Source of the DNA: Cephalotus follicularis
Lineage: Eukaryota; Streptophyta; Magnoliopsida; Oxalidales; Cephalotaceae
Reading direction: 5' to 3'
Assembly (NCBI GenBank): GCA_001972305.1
Contig: BDDD01002136.1
Location: forward strand, 198,617 to 262,616
DNA length: 64,000 nt
Shown: positions 22,799 through 34,013 of the stretch, piece by piece
Layout: each line of letters starts with the position of its first letter
Position numbering within the stretch: the first letter of the stretch is position 1
Position numbers and translations under genes: made by a program
The notes under the pieces: generated by a model
What the model saw: the letters and a program-made list of their open reading frames with translations, nothing else
Database searches by the model: none
What the model was told of the DNA's origin: nothing

Positions 22799-22804
22799 AA
22801 TAAA
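22799..22804 (+). terminator. Probable polyadenylation signal of the hydrolase gene
   Basis: AATAAA, 83 bases after the stop codon, in a T-rich 3' untranslated region. Confidence 0.6.
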
Positions 22805-23632
22805 TTCTGTACCACAGATTAACCTTGTTATACTCTATGGTTGGCGGTATATCAGCACAAACCAAATTAGCCCAACCACGACATCTGGAAAGTCGTGGTT
22901 CAACTAAATATTTAATGCAAATGCTACTAAATATTGGCTCTTAAGCAAAATTGATTTGAGCATTAATTTTTGCGTTTCTTGGCTGTTAGTGAGCCAATGG
23001 GCATAGGATTTAACCGTTTAGTAAGATGACTTGAGATATAAAAGTTTTCTCAAGGGCTTCTAAGTTGTGTCATGAGACTTGTCATTGGCACGACAAAGTC
23101 TGCATAGATATCTTATGAATGATTGATGATAGTTATTGTACGGTCATACCAAGTCGGGATTCCTAACAATATGATAGAAAACTCAGAAAGGATTAATTCT
23201 TTTTCTCATGGATGGCGTTTGATGATGTGAAAATCAGTGTCTCTGGTGGCTCGCTTTCGTGACATGGGATGACAATAGGACAACTTAGGAAAGAGGGAGA
23301 CCCGAAGTTGGTTTGTACGGAATGCAATTATTTGATGGTAAAGTGTAGCGAGAGAGAGATTCACCGTAATAACATAATAATTGGGAAGAGAAATGAGAGA
23401 GAAAGTGAATAATCTCACAAAAGTATTAATGAGCTATTTATAGGGGAATCCAACTTGACCTTGATAATATTTGTCCCTGTCCATTTCTTCATGGAAATGG
23501 GGTGCAGGTGAGGTAATCAATGTCATGGTCTTCGACGTGGGAGTGATTGCACACTTGGATACAGGTCTACTCTTGGAGAAATCCCCTCCTCTAATTGGAC
23601 AAAGTATTCATTGTCATAGATGTGATCGAAAC
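22805..23632. other. Intergenic sequence, possible LTR remnant at its end
   Basis: No gene seen. Sequence at 23190-23600 has the look of a decayed LTR (GCTATTTATAGGGGAATCC near 23433, repeated GAGAGAGA), but no ends were identified. Confidence 0.3.
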
Positions 23633-24898
23633 GGATAAACCGAATCCGGTGTCAAAAACGGACTTAGGTATATAGAGTGTAGAACAAAACAAAATCATAT
23701 AAAATGGCAGCGGAAGAACACCCAATGAAAAACAAAAAGAGTCCATAAGGAATGTTTACAGACCACATGGATCACCACATCATCAACAGAATTGAATTGG
23801 TGTCACCATAGCAAACAATTGTGACACACATGCATGGCAAGAAGAGAAGGACTAAGAGATATACCAGCGGGTGAAGGCTCCTTCTTTCTTTGCCGCTACA
23901 CGCTTGAGTATATTCCCTCTTTAATCTTCTCCAAGTCTCTGGAACAACAAGCTATCCAACCAGCAATAACCAAGAACAAAGTGTATGAACTTTCTCTCTC
24001 TCACTAAGCTTAGAAAAGGTAAATTGATATTGACCAATGAAGTCAATAATCAATCCACCCTAGATAAGCTTTTGCTTGGTGTATCACAGATGAAGGGAAC
24101 ACACACTCCAGAGAAGAATCCGAAGTCACATTGCCTAGCAAAAACTCTACTCATCACTTCACATTTTCTGCAGAAAATGTTTTTAACTAGCCTCCTACTT
24201 CTCTCTCCCACTCTCCCATTCACTTAAGATCATGGTCCTTACTCCTCGGGAGTCTGTGACCATAATCCCCACGTTCCCATAACATGCAAGAATGGGAGAT
24301 GGCTGCTAGAGATGAGAGAGAAAACGTGCCCACGAAGTGAGCTCGTGCACAGGTTGCACGTTCTGCTCAAAGATGTCGACGCCTTCCAAAGGAAATCGAC
24401 GCTTATGCAATGTGGTAAGAAGAACATCTACTCTTTCTAAAAGACATCGACGCCTATAAACACGTTAAGCATCGACATCTTTCTAAAAGACGTCGACGCT
24501 TTGTCTGGCCAGTGAAGTAATAAGAGTCCAACTCTTTTAGTGATCTCTTGTACCCTTTGAATATTGGTTAAGTAAGATGAAACATATGTGTTTCCACAAA
24601 ATACAAAATCTACATAACCGATATTTGACACCAAGACTTAATATGTCCAACATATTAAAAAACTAATCATTATAAGGCAGAGACCCTTTAAAATCTTGGT
24701 TAAAACAAGAGGTGTTCATAAATTACCGAAATACCCCTAGGGTCCGGTTTAGCCATTCTAAATAGTTCTTGACCAATTTAAATACTATTGGGATAATATC
24801 CAAATATTATCCAGATGGAAAAATTAATCTAATTAATTTTCCCATAATTTATTACACACCTCATAAACCCTAGATTTTCTAAGTCGTCGGTTCGCGTG
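23633..24898 (-). mobile_element. 3' LTR of Copia element Cop-A, first part
   Basis: It starts TGATCGAAACGGATAAACCG and is nearly identical to 33702-34013, the 5' LTR of the same minus-strand element. It is interrupted at 24898 by the SIRE-like insertion and resumes at 28518. Comparison with the Cop-B LTR around 50640, where the sequence is continuous across the break, confirms this. Confidence 0.85.
24362..24505. repeat. TCGA palindromic motif cluster (Cop-A LTR)
   Basis: Five copies, including GATGTCGACGCCTT, AGACATCGACGCC and AAAGACGTCGACGCTTT, which is nearly palindromic. Confidence 0.8.
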
Positions 24899-25123
24899 TG
24901 TTGGGTTTTAGTCCCTATCCTAAGTTTTAATGATTACAAATTTGCATTTAACATGTTTGTTTAATGTGCAAGATATTAGAATGTTGCTGTCAAATGTTTG
25001 CAAACCTTCTATCCCTTATCTCTTTAATTTATTTGTTATTGTGTGCTTGTTTTGATTCATTGCTTAATTTATATTTTCCGCATACAAAGGTATTAGTTAA
25101 AAGGTTGCCATACATTCCCTTCA
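24899..25123 (+). repeat. 5' LTR of the SIRE-like element, internally deleted
   Basis: 225 bp. It matches the 3' LTR over its first roughly 96 bases and last roughly 130 bases, but lacks about 939 bp between (equivalent to 27450-28388), including the whole TCGA motif array. The join is near 24994. Confidence 0.9.
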
Positions 25124-25125
25124 GT

Positions 25126-25139
25126 TGGTATCAGAGCGG
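25126..25139 (+). other. Primer binding site of the SIRE-like element
   Basis: TGGTATCAGAGCGG, complementary to initiator methionine tRNA, two bases after the LTR. Confidence 0.9.
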
Positions 25140-25178
25140 TTATCTCATAATTCTTAATTGCTAGAGATACAAAGATCC

Positions 25179-26843
25179 ATGGCAAACCATATGAACATAG
25201 GATTAGAAGGTTCCTCCATAACTAGACCTCCGTTCTTTGATGGAGTTAACTATAGTTTTTGGAAAACTAGGATGACTATATTTTTACAATCCCTTGATTA
25301 TCAATTGTGACATATAATTGTTAATGGTCCTAGGATGCCCACTAGAACCATAGAAGGAGTAGTATCTCCTAAGCCCGAAAATGAATATAATGACAATGAC
25401 TTTAGGATGCTCCAATTAAATTCTAAGGCCAAACATGTTTTATTTTGTGCCGTTGGCCCGAATGAATTTAATCGGATATCTTCTTGTGATTCGGCAAAAG
25501 AAATGTGGGATTTATTAGAAATCACATATGAGGGCACAAATCAAGTAAAAGAGTCTAAAATTAGCATGCTTGTACATGAGTATGAATTATTTGTGATGCA
25601 TGAAAATGAGTGTATTAGTGATATGTTTTCTCGATTTACTACTATTATTAATTCTCTTAAAAATCTTGGAAAATCATATTCTAACCAAGAACTTATTAGA
25701 AAAATTTTAAGATGCTTGCCGAAGAGTTGGACTCCTAAGGTGACGACAATTGAGGAAGCTAAAGATCTCTCCACTCTCCCACTCGAACAACTACTTGGTT
25801 CTTTGATGACACATGAGACTACAATGAAGAATCATGAGAATGTGGAAGTCAAGACGAAGAAATCAATCGCCTATAGAGCCTCAAAAGAAGAAAGTGAAAG
25901 CGATGAAGATGGAGATGTTGCACTTATCACTTCCCAATTCAAAAGGTTTCTCAAAAATCGAAAAGGGAAAAAGGCTTTCAAAAAGGAATTTCTCCAAGAT
26001 GAAGAGTCAAGCAAAAGAGAAGAACCAACATGCTACGAATGCAATAAGCCCGGTCACTTCAAAAATGAATGTCCAAACATTAAAAAGAAGGAGCAATTCA
26101 AGAAAAATAATGAATACTTCAAGAAGAAGAAAGCAATGGTGGCCACATGGTCCGATAGCGATCCCTCAAGCTCCGAAGAGGAAAGCGATGAAGAAGTTGC
26201 ACACATTGCTTACATGGCTATTGAGGATGAGGAAGAAGACGAGGTAAATTTCTCTTTTGATGAATTGCAAATTGCTTATGAGAAATTGTATGTTGAATAT
26301 GAAAATGTATGTTTAAAAAATAAGACCCTAAAGAAAAATGCTATTTCTATGTCTAACGAATTAGAAAATCTAAAAGGTAAGAATAGCAAGTATTTGAATG
26401 AAATTGAATCGTTAAAGAATAAAAATAGTTTTTATATAAATGAGATTGATATTTTAAATGTTTCTTCAAAATTGTCTATTGACTTTATGGAAGAAAATGA
26501 AAAATTAAAAATTGAGATTGATGCTTTGAATAAGACTTTTTCTACTTTTTCAAATAGTAGTGTAAAATTGGACAATCTCTTAGGATTACAAAGATGTGTT
26601 TTTGACAAAGCCGGCCTTGGCTTTGAAGAAATGAAAAATGTCAAACATTTTAAGAATTTCTTTGTTACGCAAAATGAGCCCAAAATTGTTTGCAATTATT
26701 GTGGTAGAATAGGACACATTTCTACTTCTTGCTTTGTTAGAAATAATCTTTATTATGGTAAAAGTAGAAAAATTTGGGTTCCAAAAGGAACTCTTGTGAC
26801 TAACTTGCAAGGACCCAAATTTAAATGGGTACCAAAAGCTTAA
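25179..26843 (+). CDS. SIRE-like gag with two zinc knuckles, one in-frame TGA
   Basis: The ATG at 25179 (MANHMNIGLEG) begins a 554-codon frame broken only by TGA at 25308-25310, codon 44, where the sister copy at 63780-62116 has TGG (Trp). From 25335 it is open for 502 codons. Features: a DUF4219/UBN2-like N-terminal domain (FWKTRMTIFLQSLDYQL, then FNRISSCDSAKEMWDLL, EGTNQVKESK); a CCHC knuckle CYECNKPGHFKNEC; an acidic serine-rich stretch; a coiled coil rich in Lys/Asn/Glu; and a second knuckle CNYCGRIGHISTSC near the C-terminus. Gag would form particles and bind RNA. The single nonsense change implies recent activity of the family. Confidence 0.88.
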
Positions 26844-26929
26844 ACTTTATTTTGTAGGTGTACTTGAAATCAAGATCAATTTGTTCAAAGTACATATCTT
26901 GGGGAGAAAGCTTAAATTGAGGGGGAGGT

Positions 26930-27353
26930 ATCAATTTTATGCTATCTTTGTTTTAATCTTCAATCTTCAAATTGGTATCTAATTTTTTCTAACTTTAAAC
27001 GGTTTTTACTTCAATTGGTATCCCTTTAACAATTGTCTATATTGGTATCAATTATTTGAAATAGTCTTTTTGATGCTCACAAAAAGGGGGAGAATGCTTA
27101 TGATTAAGAAAAATTGTTAGCTTATGCTAAGGGGGAGATAGATATTAAGGGGGAGATAGAGATGAAATGTGCAATTAATGATGAAAATGTGGTAAGAAGG
27201 GGGAGATTGTTGGGTTTAAGTTAGATATCATATTAAGGGGGAGTATACCTAATGTTTTTATGTTTATATCTAAAAGAAAATCTTTTTGCTTTGAAATGTC
27301 ATATATTTTTCCATAATGAAGCAAATTTTTGTAATCATAAAAAAGGGGGAGAT
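26930..27353 (+). other. Multiple polypurine tracts before the 3' LTR
   Basis: At least six boxes of AGGGGGAGA or AGGGGGAGT occur between 26920 and 27353. The last, AAAAAAGGGGGAGAT, directly abuts the LTR and is the probable plus-strand primer. Repeated tracts of this kind are characteristic of SIRE/Maximus Copia elements. Confidence 0.8.
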
Positions 27354-28517
27354 TGTTGGGTTTTAGTCCCTATCCTAAGTTTTAATGATTACAAATTTGC
27401 ATTTAACATGTTTGTTTAATGTGCAAGATATTAGAATGTTGCTGTCAAAGCAAAAATCTTCTGCAGAGCAAAAGACATTGACCTTCCACAAAAGAAGTCG
27501 ACGTCCGTACAGAAGAAGTCGACGCCTTCCAAGACTACATCGACGTCTTTAGTGCCCAAAGTTACAGGACAAATTCTGGTGAAGACATCGATCCTTACAG
27601 TCAAAGAAGTCGACGTCCGTACAAAAGAAGTCGAACCCTTTCATAAGACATCGACGTCTTTAAGCCAAAACCAGAAAAGACATCGACCTAGGAAGAAGAA
27701 GTCGACGTGATGTTCATACATTCAAATGCATGGAGATTTCCCAGAAATGACATCGACGCCTTTAAAAAGACATCGACGTCTTTTTAAATGGTTTGACACG
27801 GGAAACATGGAACGGCTACTTGGCGCACTCTCAACGGCTATCAACAGTGAAAGACATCGACGCCTTTTTAAAGACATCGACGTCTTTATGCCAGCAGAGA
27901 CAAAAACAAGGATGAATCAACACATTGTTATATCCAATAAGCCCAAGACCTTTGCAACGACTATAATCTGAAGAATGCTATAAATACAAGCCAACAAACA
28001 AGATTTCAGAGACTTGAACACAACATTTGAACATCCAATCTAAAAATCTCATCTTGCACATCTACAAACAAAAGAGAAAGACAACAAGCTAGAGTTTTAC
28101 ACTTTCATACCCAAAGCTTGTAACTAAGCTACAACTTTCATACCCAACCTTCAAGAGGTTATTGTAAACACAAAACCAACCATTTCTATTATCCATTGTA
28201 AAAGAGGGGAGTGAACCCTTGTAAGGTGTTTATTGATTTGAACCCGGAACCCAAAATCAATTGTAAGGTGGTTTGTTTGATTTGCACCCGTAAGCCAAAA
28301 ATCAAAGGTTGCTAGGGGATTCTAGTAGAAACTCAAGAGGTCATGAGAAAGTGGACATAGGCACGGATTTGCCGAACCACTATAAATCTGTTTGCAAACC
28401 TTCTATCCCTTATCTCTTTAATTTATTTGTTATTGTGTGCTTGTTTTGATTCATTGCTTAATTTATATTTTCCGCATACAAAGTTATTAGTTAAAAGGTT
28501 GCCATACATTCCCTCCA
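27354..28517 (+). repeat. 3' LTR of the SIRE-like element (full length)
   Basis: 1164 bp, TGTTGGG...CCCTCCA. It holds a large TCGA motif array (27466-27900), then a region shared with the LTR at 59316-59824 (GAAACTCAAGAGGTC, AAAGTGGACATAGGCACGGA, on the opposite strand there). Confidence 0.9.
27466..27900. repeat. TCGA palindromic motif array, largest in the window
   Basis: I count about 14 units: GACATCGACGTCTTT (several), AGAAGTCGACGTCCGTAC (twice), GACATCGACGCCTTT (several) and decayed forms. Many come in pairs about 20-25 bases apart, for example at 27750-27785 and 27850-27890. Confidence 0.85.
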
Positions 28518-29360
28518 GCGTGTACTATAATCCCTTGTCATGCTTGGCCCCGATTGAGGTCTAGGACAAGGATATGTGTCAATCCTAGATAATACCTCAA
28601 TTACTAAAATATTTGATCATTACTAGGACCTTTGGTAAACTCTCCGGAAATCTAATTTCCAGTATGCCTTAACCTTGGCCGAAGATTTTATAAGTCCAAA
28701 GTATAATCAGATCATAATAGAGCTGATCACCTTCGCTCAGGTGTGACAATCCCATATTGCGCACTAACTTATATTCGTATAGATTCGATCACACCCCAGG
28801 ACCACCCGATTGCCAGCCCTGCGCAAGGACTAGGTAAGGTGGAGATCAAAGCATAACCGTCTCCATACAATATAGAGCAGTCGCACAAGTCTAAGGATCA
28901 GACGAGTTTGAGAACTCGCTAAGTGATGATCACTTATACACAACCGCAACAAGTAGGATTCACTGTTGACACGAGAATAGCGACTATCCAAATAATATCT
29001 CCCACGCGGGTCCTGTTCAGTGTACATGCTTCCAGCACGCACCCCGTATTTGTCCTAGTGTCCAACACAGATGGCAGTGAGAGAATCCATCCTCCAACAA
29101 GTCTATCCAGTTCACTAATTCCCACAAAGTGATCCTACTACTTGGAACTAATTCGACATAAGGAATAAGGTAACCAATCTCACAGCCTCCATGCTAGACA
29201 TCCAACCTTATGTCAGGGCATCACAAGTGTAAGCAGGTAAATAATAAACTATTTCAATTAAGTGATAAAACACAAGTGATATAGCCATAACAAAATTAGC
29301 ACGCATCATATATATAAGGAATAAGATTGTTTCATTCAAGATAAGATATAATTCAACAAC
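28518..29360 (-). mobile_element. 3' LTR of Copia element Cop-A, second part
   Basis: It resumes after the SIRE-like insertion and matches 50650-51480 of Cop-B (ACTATAATCCCTTGTC, GATTGAGGTCTAGG, AGTCCAAAGTATAATCAGA, TATGTCAG). The LTR end and the expected purine tract are missing: near 29350 the sequence passes directly into the integrase C-terminal coding part, marking an internal deletion. Confidence 0.8.
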
Positions 29361-29364
29361 CCAT

Positions 29365-31947
29365 CTAACCTTGCACTGCCTCTAAATAGCTGGCAGGCTC
29401 GTCATCTTCAATGACGTTTATCTCATCAGTACCATCAATGAGGAAACCATACCTCTCAGGTGCTAAAGGGATTCTGCCTGATCTCCTCAAAGAAGCTTTG
29501 CCTAACTGAGAACCATTCTCAGCCTGAGATCCAATCTCAGCTGTTTCTGTTGAAGGTCTAACCTCCAACTCCTCCATCTTCTGTGTGGTTTCTACCCGTG
29601 GAAACTCCTTGAGTTCCACCTTACTCCCACTATTTCCTTCAAGAAGGTATTCCTTCTCTAGAAACACAGCATTTCGCGAAACAAATATCTTTTGTTCGCT
29701 AGGGTGGTAGAAGTAGTATCCTTTTGTTTCTTTAGGATACCCCACAAACCTGCAATGGTCCGACCGCGCTTCCAGCTTTTCTGCGTCAAGCCTCTTGACA
29801 TAAGCATGATAGCCCCAAACCTTCAAATGGTTCAGGTTGGGTTTCCTCCCTGACCATACCTGGTATGGAGTAGAAGGCACAGATTTTGAAGGAATCTGAT
29901 TCAAGATATAAGCAGCTGTATCTAGGGCATAACCCCAGAGATAGGTTGGAAGGTCAATAAAAGACATCATCGATCGAACCATGTCTAACAAAGTCCGATT
30001 CCTCCTTTCAGACACACCATTATGCTGTGGTGTTCCAGGAGGAGTCCACTGAGATAGAATTCCATTATCTTTAAGATAACCTAGGAATTCAGCTGACAAG
30101 TATTCACCACCTCGGTCTGACCGAAGTACTTTAATCGATTTACTTGTCTGTTTTTCTACTTCAAGTCTGAACTCCTTAAATTTCTCAAAGGATTCTGACT
30201 TGTGTTTCATCAGATACACATAACCATACCTTGATAAATCATCGGTAAACGTTATGAAGTAGATATAACCACCTTGCGCACTGACTGACATAGGACCACA
30301 TACGTCAATATGGACTAAGCCTAGTAAGTCCATAGCCCTTTCTCCTTGACCAGAGAAGGGTGATTTGGTCATCTTTCCTAATAAACAGGATTCACTAGTT
30401 GGATAGGACTCTAAGTCCTCGATATCAAGGAGATCATCCTTAACCAACTGTGATAGCCTAGCGTCACTAAGATGACCAAGTCTACAATGCCAAGTATAGG
30501 TTTTATTTAGCTCAATTTCTCTTTGTCTTTTCTTATTAGTACTTTGCTCAATGGACAAGATATTTGATTGTGAAGTATTCAAGATATATAATCCATTGTT
30601 GATAACACCATTACCAACACAAACATTGTTCGAATATATAAAACATCCAATGTCTTGGAATTTAAGGTCCAAGCCCAAGCCACATAAGTGAGAAACACTT
30701 ATAATATTCCTTACAATATTCATAACAAAGTAGCATGGATCCAAAGTCAATACATAACCATTACATAAATTAACATCACAAATTCCAACAGCTTGAGCAA
30801 TGATCCTAGATCCATCACCAAGCCTCAAGTCCAGGTTTCCAGCTCCAAGCTTTCTAACTTTTCTTAGTCCCTGCAATGAATTGCAAAGGTTAGTTCCACA
30901 TCCAGTATCTAATACCCATGAAGAACTACTATTCAAAGCTAGATTAAGTTCAATCTTGAACATACCTGATGTACTCGCACCATGGGGGTTATCAGCAGAG
31001 ACAACAGCAACAGCAACACGACAATACTTTTTCCAGTACCCAGTCTTACCGCACTGGAAAAAAGCACATTCAGCAACTAACTTCTTCATCCGATCTTTGG
31101 CAACACTCCCACTGGCTCCAAGCTTCCCCTTCTTCTTCTTTTGCTTCTTCTTACCCTTGCCTTTTGTATTGACAGGCATGAGCACGCCCTTCCCTTTACA
31201 GGAAGACGAGGTACTGCCCTTTCCTTGGGCAGACCTAGAAGAAGGAAGAAGTAGGGAGTGGGTCTTTGACTTCCCAGAGTCAAAATTAGCCTCAGTCGTC
31301 CTCAACATAGCAACCAGCTCAGATAGAGTTACCTCTATCTTGTTCATGTGAAAGCTCACCAAAAACTGTGAGAACGACTTAGGAAGGGACATCATAATAA
31401 AATCTACATATAGATCATGGTCAATGACAAAACCTAATTGAGTCAGCTGCTCAATCATGTCTATCATCTTCAATCCATGCTCATGGACTGAAGCTCCCTC
31501 TTGCATCTGAGCCTTAAAGAGTTTGCGAGATAGATTAAACCTTTGAGTCATAGACTTAGCTCCATACATCTCCTAAAGGTGGAGTAGTATAGCAGATAAG
31601 ATCTCAATCTTTTCATTCTGACGCTGAAGCTTAGGTGTCATCCCGAGAAGGGCAAGACATCTATCCTACTCGTCATCCTCTAGCCACTTGGCTAGTCGCT
31701 CACTCTCTTCGGGCGTCGGATCTTCACCCAGTGAAGGAGGCCCCCCAGTCATCACATAGGCCATTTTATTGGCCATAAGGATGATCTTGAGGTTACGGTG
31801 CCAATCGTTGAAGTTGGGCCCCTCAAGTTTGTTTGTCTCAAGTATACGGGACATTGCATTTGATAAAGCCATTCTAACAACGTAGATAAGAAAATATAAG
31901 CATGAGTTAGCATTTATTCCAATTTTAATAGATGATAACCATAACAC
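29365..31947 (-). pseudogene. Cop-A gag-protease-integrase polyprotein, RT and RNase H deleted
   Basis: The gag start (MALSNAMSRILETNK, about 31885) is followed by stops near 31666 and 31575, then a 734-codon frame, 31569-29365. Features in order: UBN2-type gag; a zinc knuckle degraded to FFQCGKTGYWKKYC (first Cys and the His lost); protease active site VLDTGCGTN; GAG-pre-integrase WHCRLGHLSDARLSQL, with SESC replacing CESC; integrase core with HIDVCGP, LRSDRGGEY and GVSERRNRT, so D, D and E are all present; C-terminal RCRFVGYP-like box. The frame ends at EAVQG, exactly where RT begins in Cop-B. RT and RNase H are absent. Confidence 0.9.
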
Positions 31948-33687
31948 TTAGTCTTTAGTACTTATGGTTCCTCCCACTATTCTAATCGTATCCCATACCC
32001 CCATATGGAACTCGAGAAGTCTAACTTCCTAGTGGGGATTGGAATCCATCGCAATCATATTATAGCCTCAACTAGGGCATGACAAACTATAATATATCCA
32101 ATGGGTAGGCTTTCTTGCCAATTTGTATCCAATACAAGATCCAATCATTGTATTCGGTCTTAGATTCAATATGGCCTCAGCTAGGGCATGACAAACCATC
32201 ATAATCTTAATAAGTCAAGTACCCACAATTTTCATTGGAATGCACTAGTTTTAACACCCACACGTAGGCGTGTCCAAGTGCTAAAACATAGCCACCCTTT
32301 GCGGTGCCCAACACCGACGTTGACATAATATCCCCAAGTCATCAACCTCAGCTAGGGCATGACAAACCAACAACCTAGGAACACTACTCAACGAAAATCG
32401 TGGAAGGCCACGGGTAACCACTCCATGGGTTCCTACGTTAAGACTTATTATTCAAGCGAGGGAATTTGAGGTCTCAAATTTTAATTACCGAGCCATTAAT
32501 TAATTCATTGGTTGTATTAGCCAATTCCAATTAATTACGGCTTAGCATGAAAGACGTGTATCTTATGCACCTTGGAAATATTTTTAAAATATGTCAACGG
32601 ATTGGCAAGGACATTAGTAGTAGTAACTTGAGCCCAAAATCACTACTAGGTCTTCCTAGGTGTAAAGATATTAAAAACTATTTATTACAACAATTACCAT
32701 GCATACATGACCTTCAAAAAGCTTGTAATCCATTTCTCCTTTCCTCCATCTTTCCTTGGGAGGTCTTCTTTTACATAAAGAACTTCACATTTTTCGAAAA
32801 AAAAAATTTACATTTAAAAATACAAGGAAAAATTACAAAAGAAAGAAAAAATAAATGGTGCACGCAGACACCTTATTACAGACCTTTAAAGTAATAAATA
32901 AATAAATAAATCCATCCACACAAGAAAACCACAAACTAGGTCTATGTCCTTCTTGGGCCATCCATTGTGCATAAGACTTATATAATATCCAATATTATAA
33001 AACACAAATAAAACAAATACCATAAATAATAACCAATCATACAATTTAATTTAAGGATTGTTAACTGATCAAACTCCCACTAACTCAAGCAATGATTTTT
33101 GATTTTCTAAGTGCCAAAATGTATAAAATCCATTTTTATTAAAAACAGTTTTTTTTAATAAAGACGTCGACGCTTCCCAGAAGGCGTCGACGCATTTTAT
33201 GAAAACTACTGAAAAAAGCGTCGATGCATAACATGAGCATCAATGCGTTTCTCAAGAACTGTTGGAAAAAGGCGTCGATGTTTATCAATAACATCGACGC
33301 TTTTCCTGGAAATGATGAACAAGGCATCGACGTCTATCAAGAACGTCGACGCGTTTCCTGGAAAGATGAATAAGACATCGACGTCTATCAAGAACGTCGA
33401 CGCCTATAGCCCCCTGGGCAGTTTCTGTATTTCAAAAAATACAGAAAATAATGGTTTAGACTTTGGCATTCCAATCTGGCAATCCAAGTTGTACTATGCA
33501 TGTTCCAAACATAATTCTAAACACATCATATCAAAACCAGCAGGTCTTAAACACAATGAAATCCAATTTCATGCAATTTTCACTAAGGCACTTTGAAAAT
33601 CTAGTTTGATCATAAAACATCACCAGCAATTAAACCGTTAACCGGTACATTATCTAAAGCATAAATTCAACCAAGGATGGTGTGAGA
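31948..33687 (-). other. Long 5' leader of Cop-A
   Basis: Between primer site and gag lies about 1.8 kb without coding signal. It contains three copies of CTCA(G/A)CTAGGGCATGACAAA (about 32067, 32176, 32347), an AATA microsatellite (about 32888-32912) and a TCGA motif cluster. The same arrangement occurs in Cop-B (55621-57336). Confidence 0.7.
33160..33412. repeat. TCGA palindromic motif cluster (Cop-A leader)
   Basis: About ten units such as AAGACGTCGACGCTTCCC, GGCGTCGACGC, ACATCGACGCTTTTCC and GGCATCGACGTCTATCAAGA, in converging pairs, 290-540 bases from the primer site inside the transcribed leader. Confidence 0.8.
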
Positions 33688-34013
33688 CGCTCTGATACCA
33701 CTGATCGAAACGGATAAACCGAATCCGGTGCCAAAAACGGACTTAGGCTTATAGGGTGTAGAACAAAACAAAATCATATAAAATGGCAGCGGAAGAACAC
33801 CCAATGAAAAACAAAAAAAGTCCATCAGGCATGTCCACAGACCACATGGATCACCACATCATCAACAGAATTGAATTGGTGTCACCATAGCAAACAATGG
33901 TGACACACATGCATGGCAAGAAGAGAAGGACCAAGAGATATACCAGCAGGTGAAGGCTCCTTCTTTCTTTGCCGCTACACGCTTGAGTAGATTCCCTCTT
34001 TAATCTTCTCCAA
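33688..34013 (-). mobile_element. Cop-A primer site and truncated 5' LTR
   Basis: The minus strand reads TGGTATCAGAGCG (33700-33688). The LTR starts at 33702 (TGATCGAAACGG) and matches 23633-23935 closely. At 34013 homology stops abruptly, in the middle of the LTR, where Gypsy LTR sequence begins. Confidence 0.85.

Larger units (their letters stand above)
24899..28517 (+). mobile_element. Complete SIRE-like non-autonomous Copia element (gag only)
   Basis: A 3619-bp element with target duplication GCGTG (24894-24898 and 28518-28522). Order: LTR (24899-25123), primer site (25126-25139), gag (25179-26843), purine tracts, LTR (27354-28517). There is no protease, integrase, RT or RNase H. Both LTRs start TGTTGGGTTTTAGTCC and end CATTCCCT(T/C)CA but differ in length, 225 against 1164 bp. 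The element depends on a partner for reverse transcription and integration (inference). A related element lies at 59316-64000. Confidence 0.9.

Noticed and set aside
25126..25139. tRNA gene
   Set aside because: The match to methionine tRNA is only the 3'-end complement used as a primer site; no cloverleaf. The same applies to the other TGGTATCAGAG sites.
27466..27900. CRISPR-like array
   Set aside because: Repeats are short, imperfect, irregularly spaced and on both strands, in a plant retrotransposon; no spacers or cas genes.
30800..31351. 183-codon plus-strand ORF
   Set aside because: It lies exactly opposite the Cop-A gag/protease coding strand and has no own motif; an antisense shadow. 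The same holds for 54538-54831 and others.
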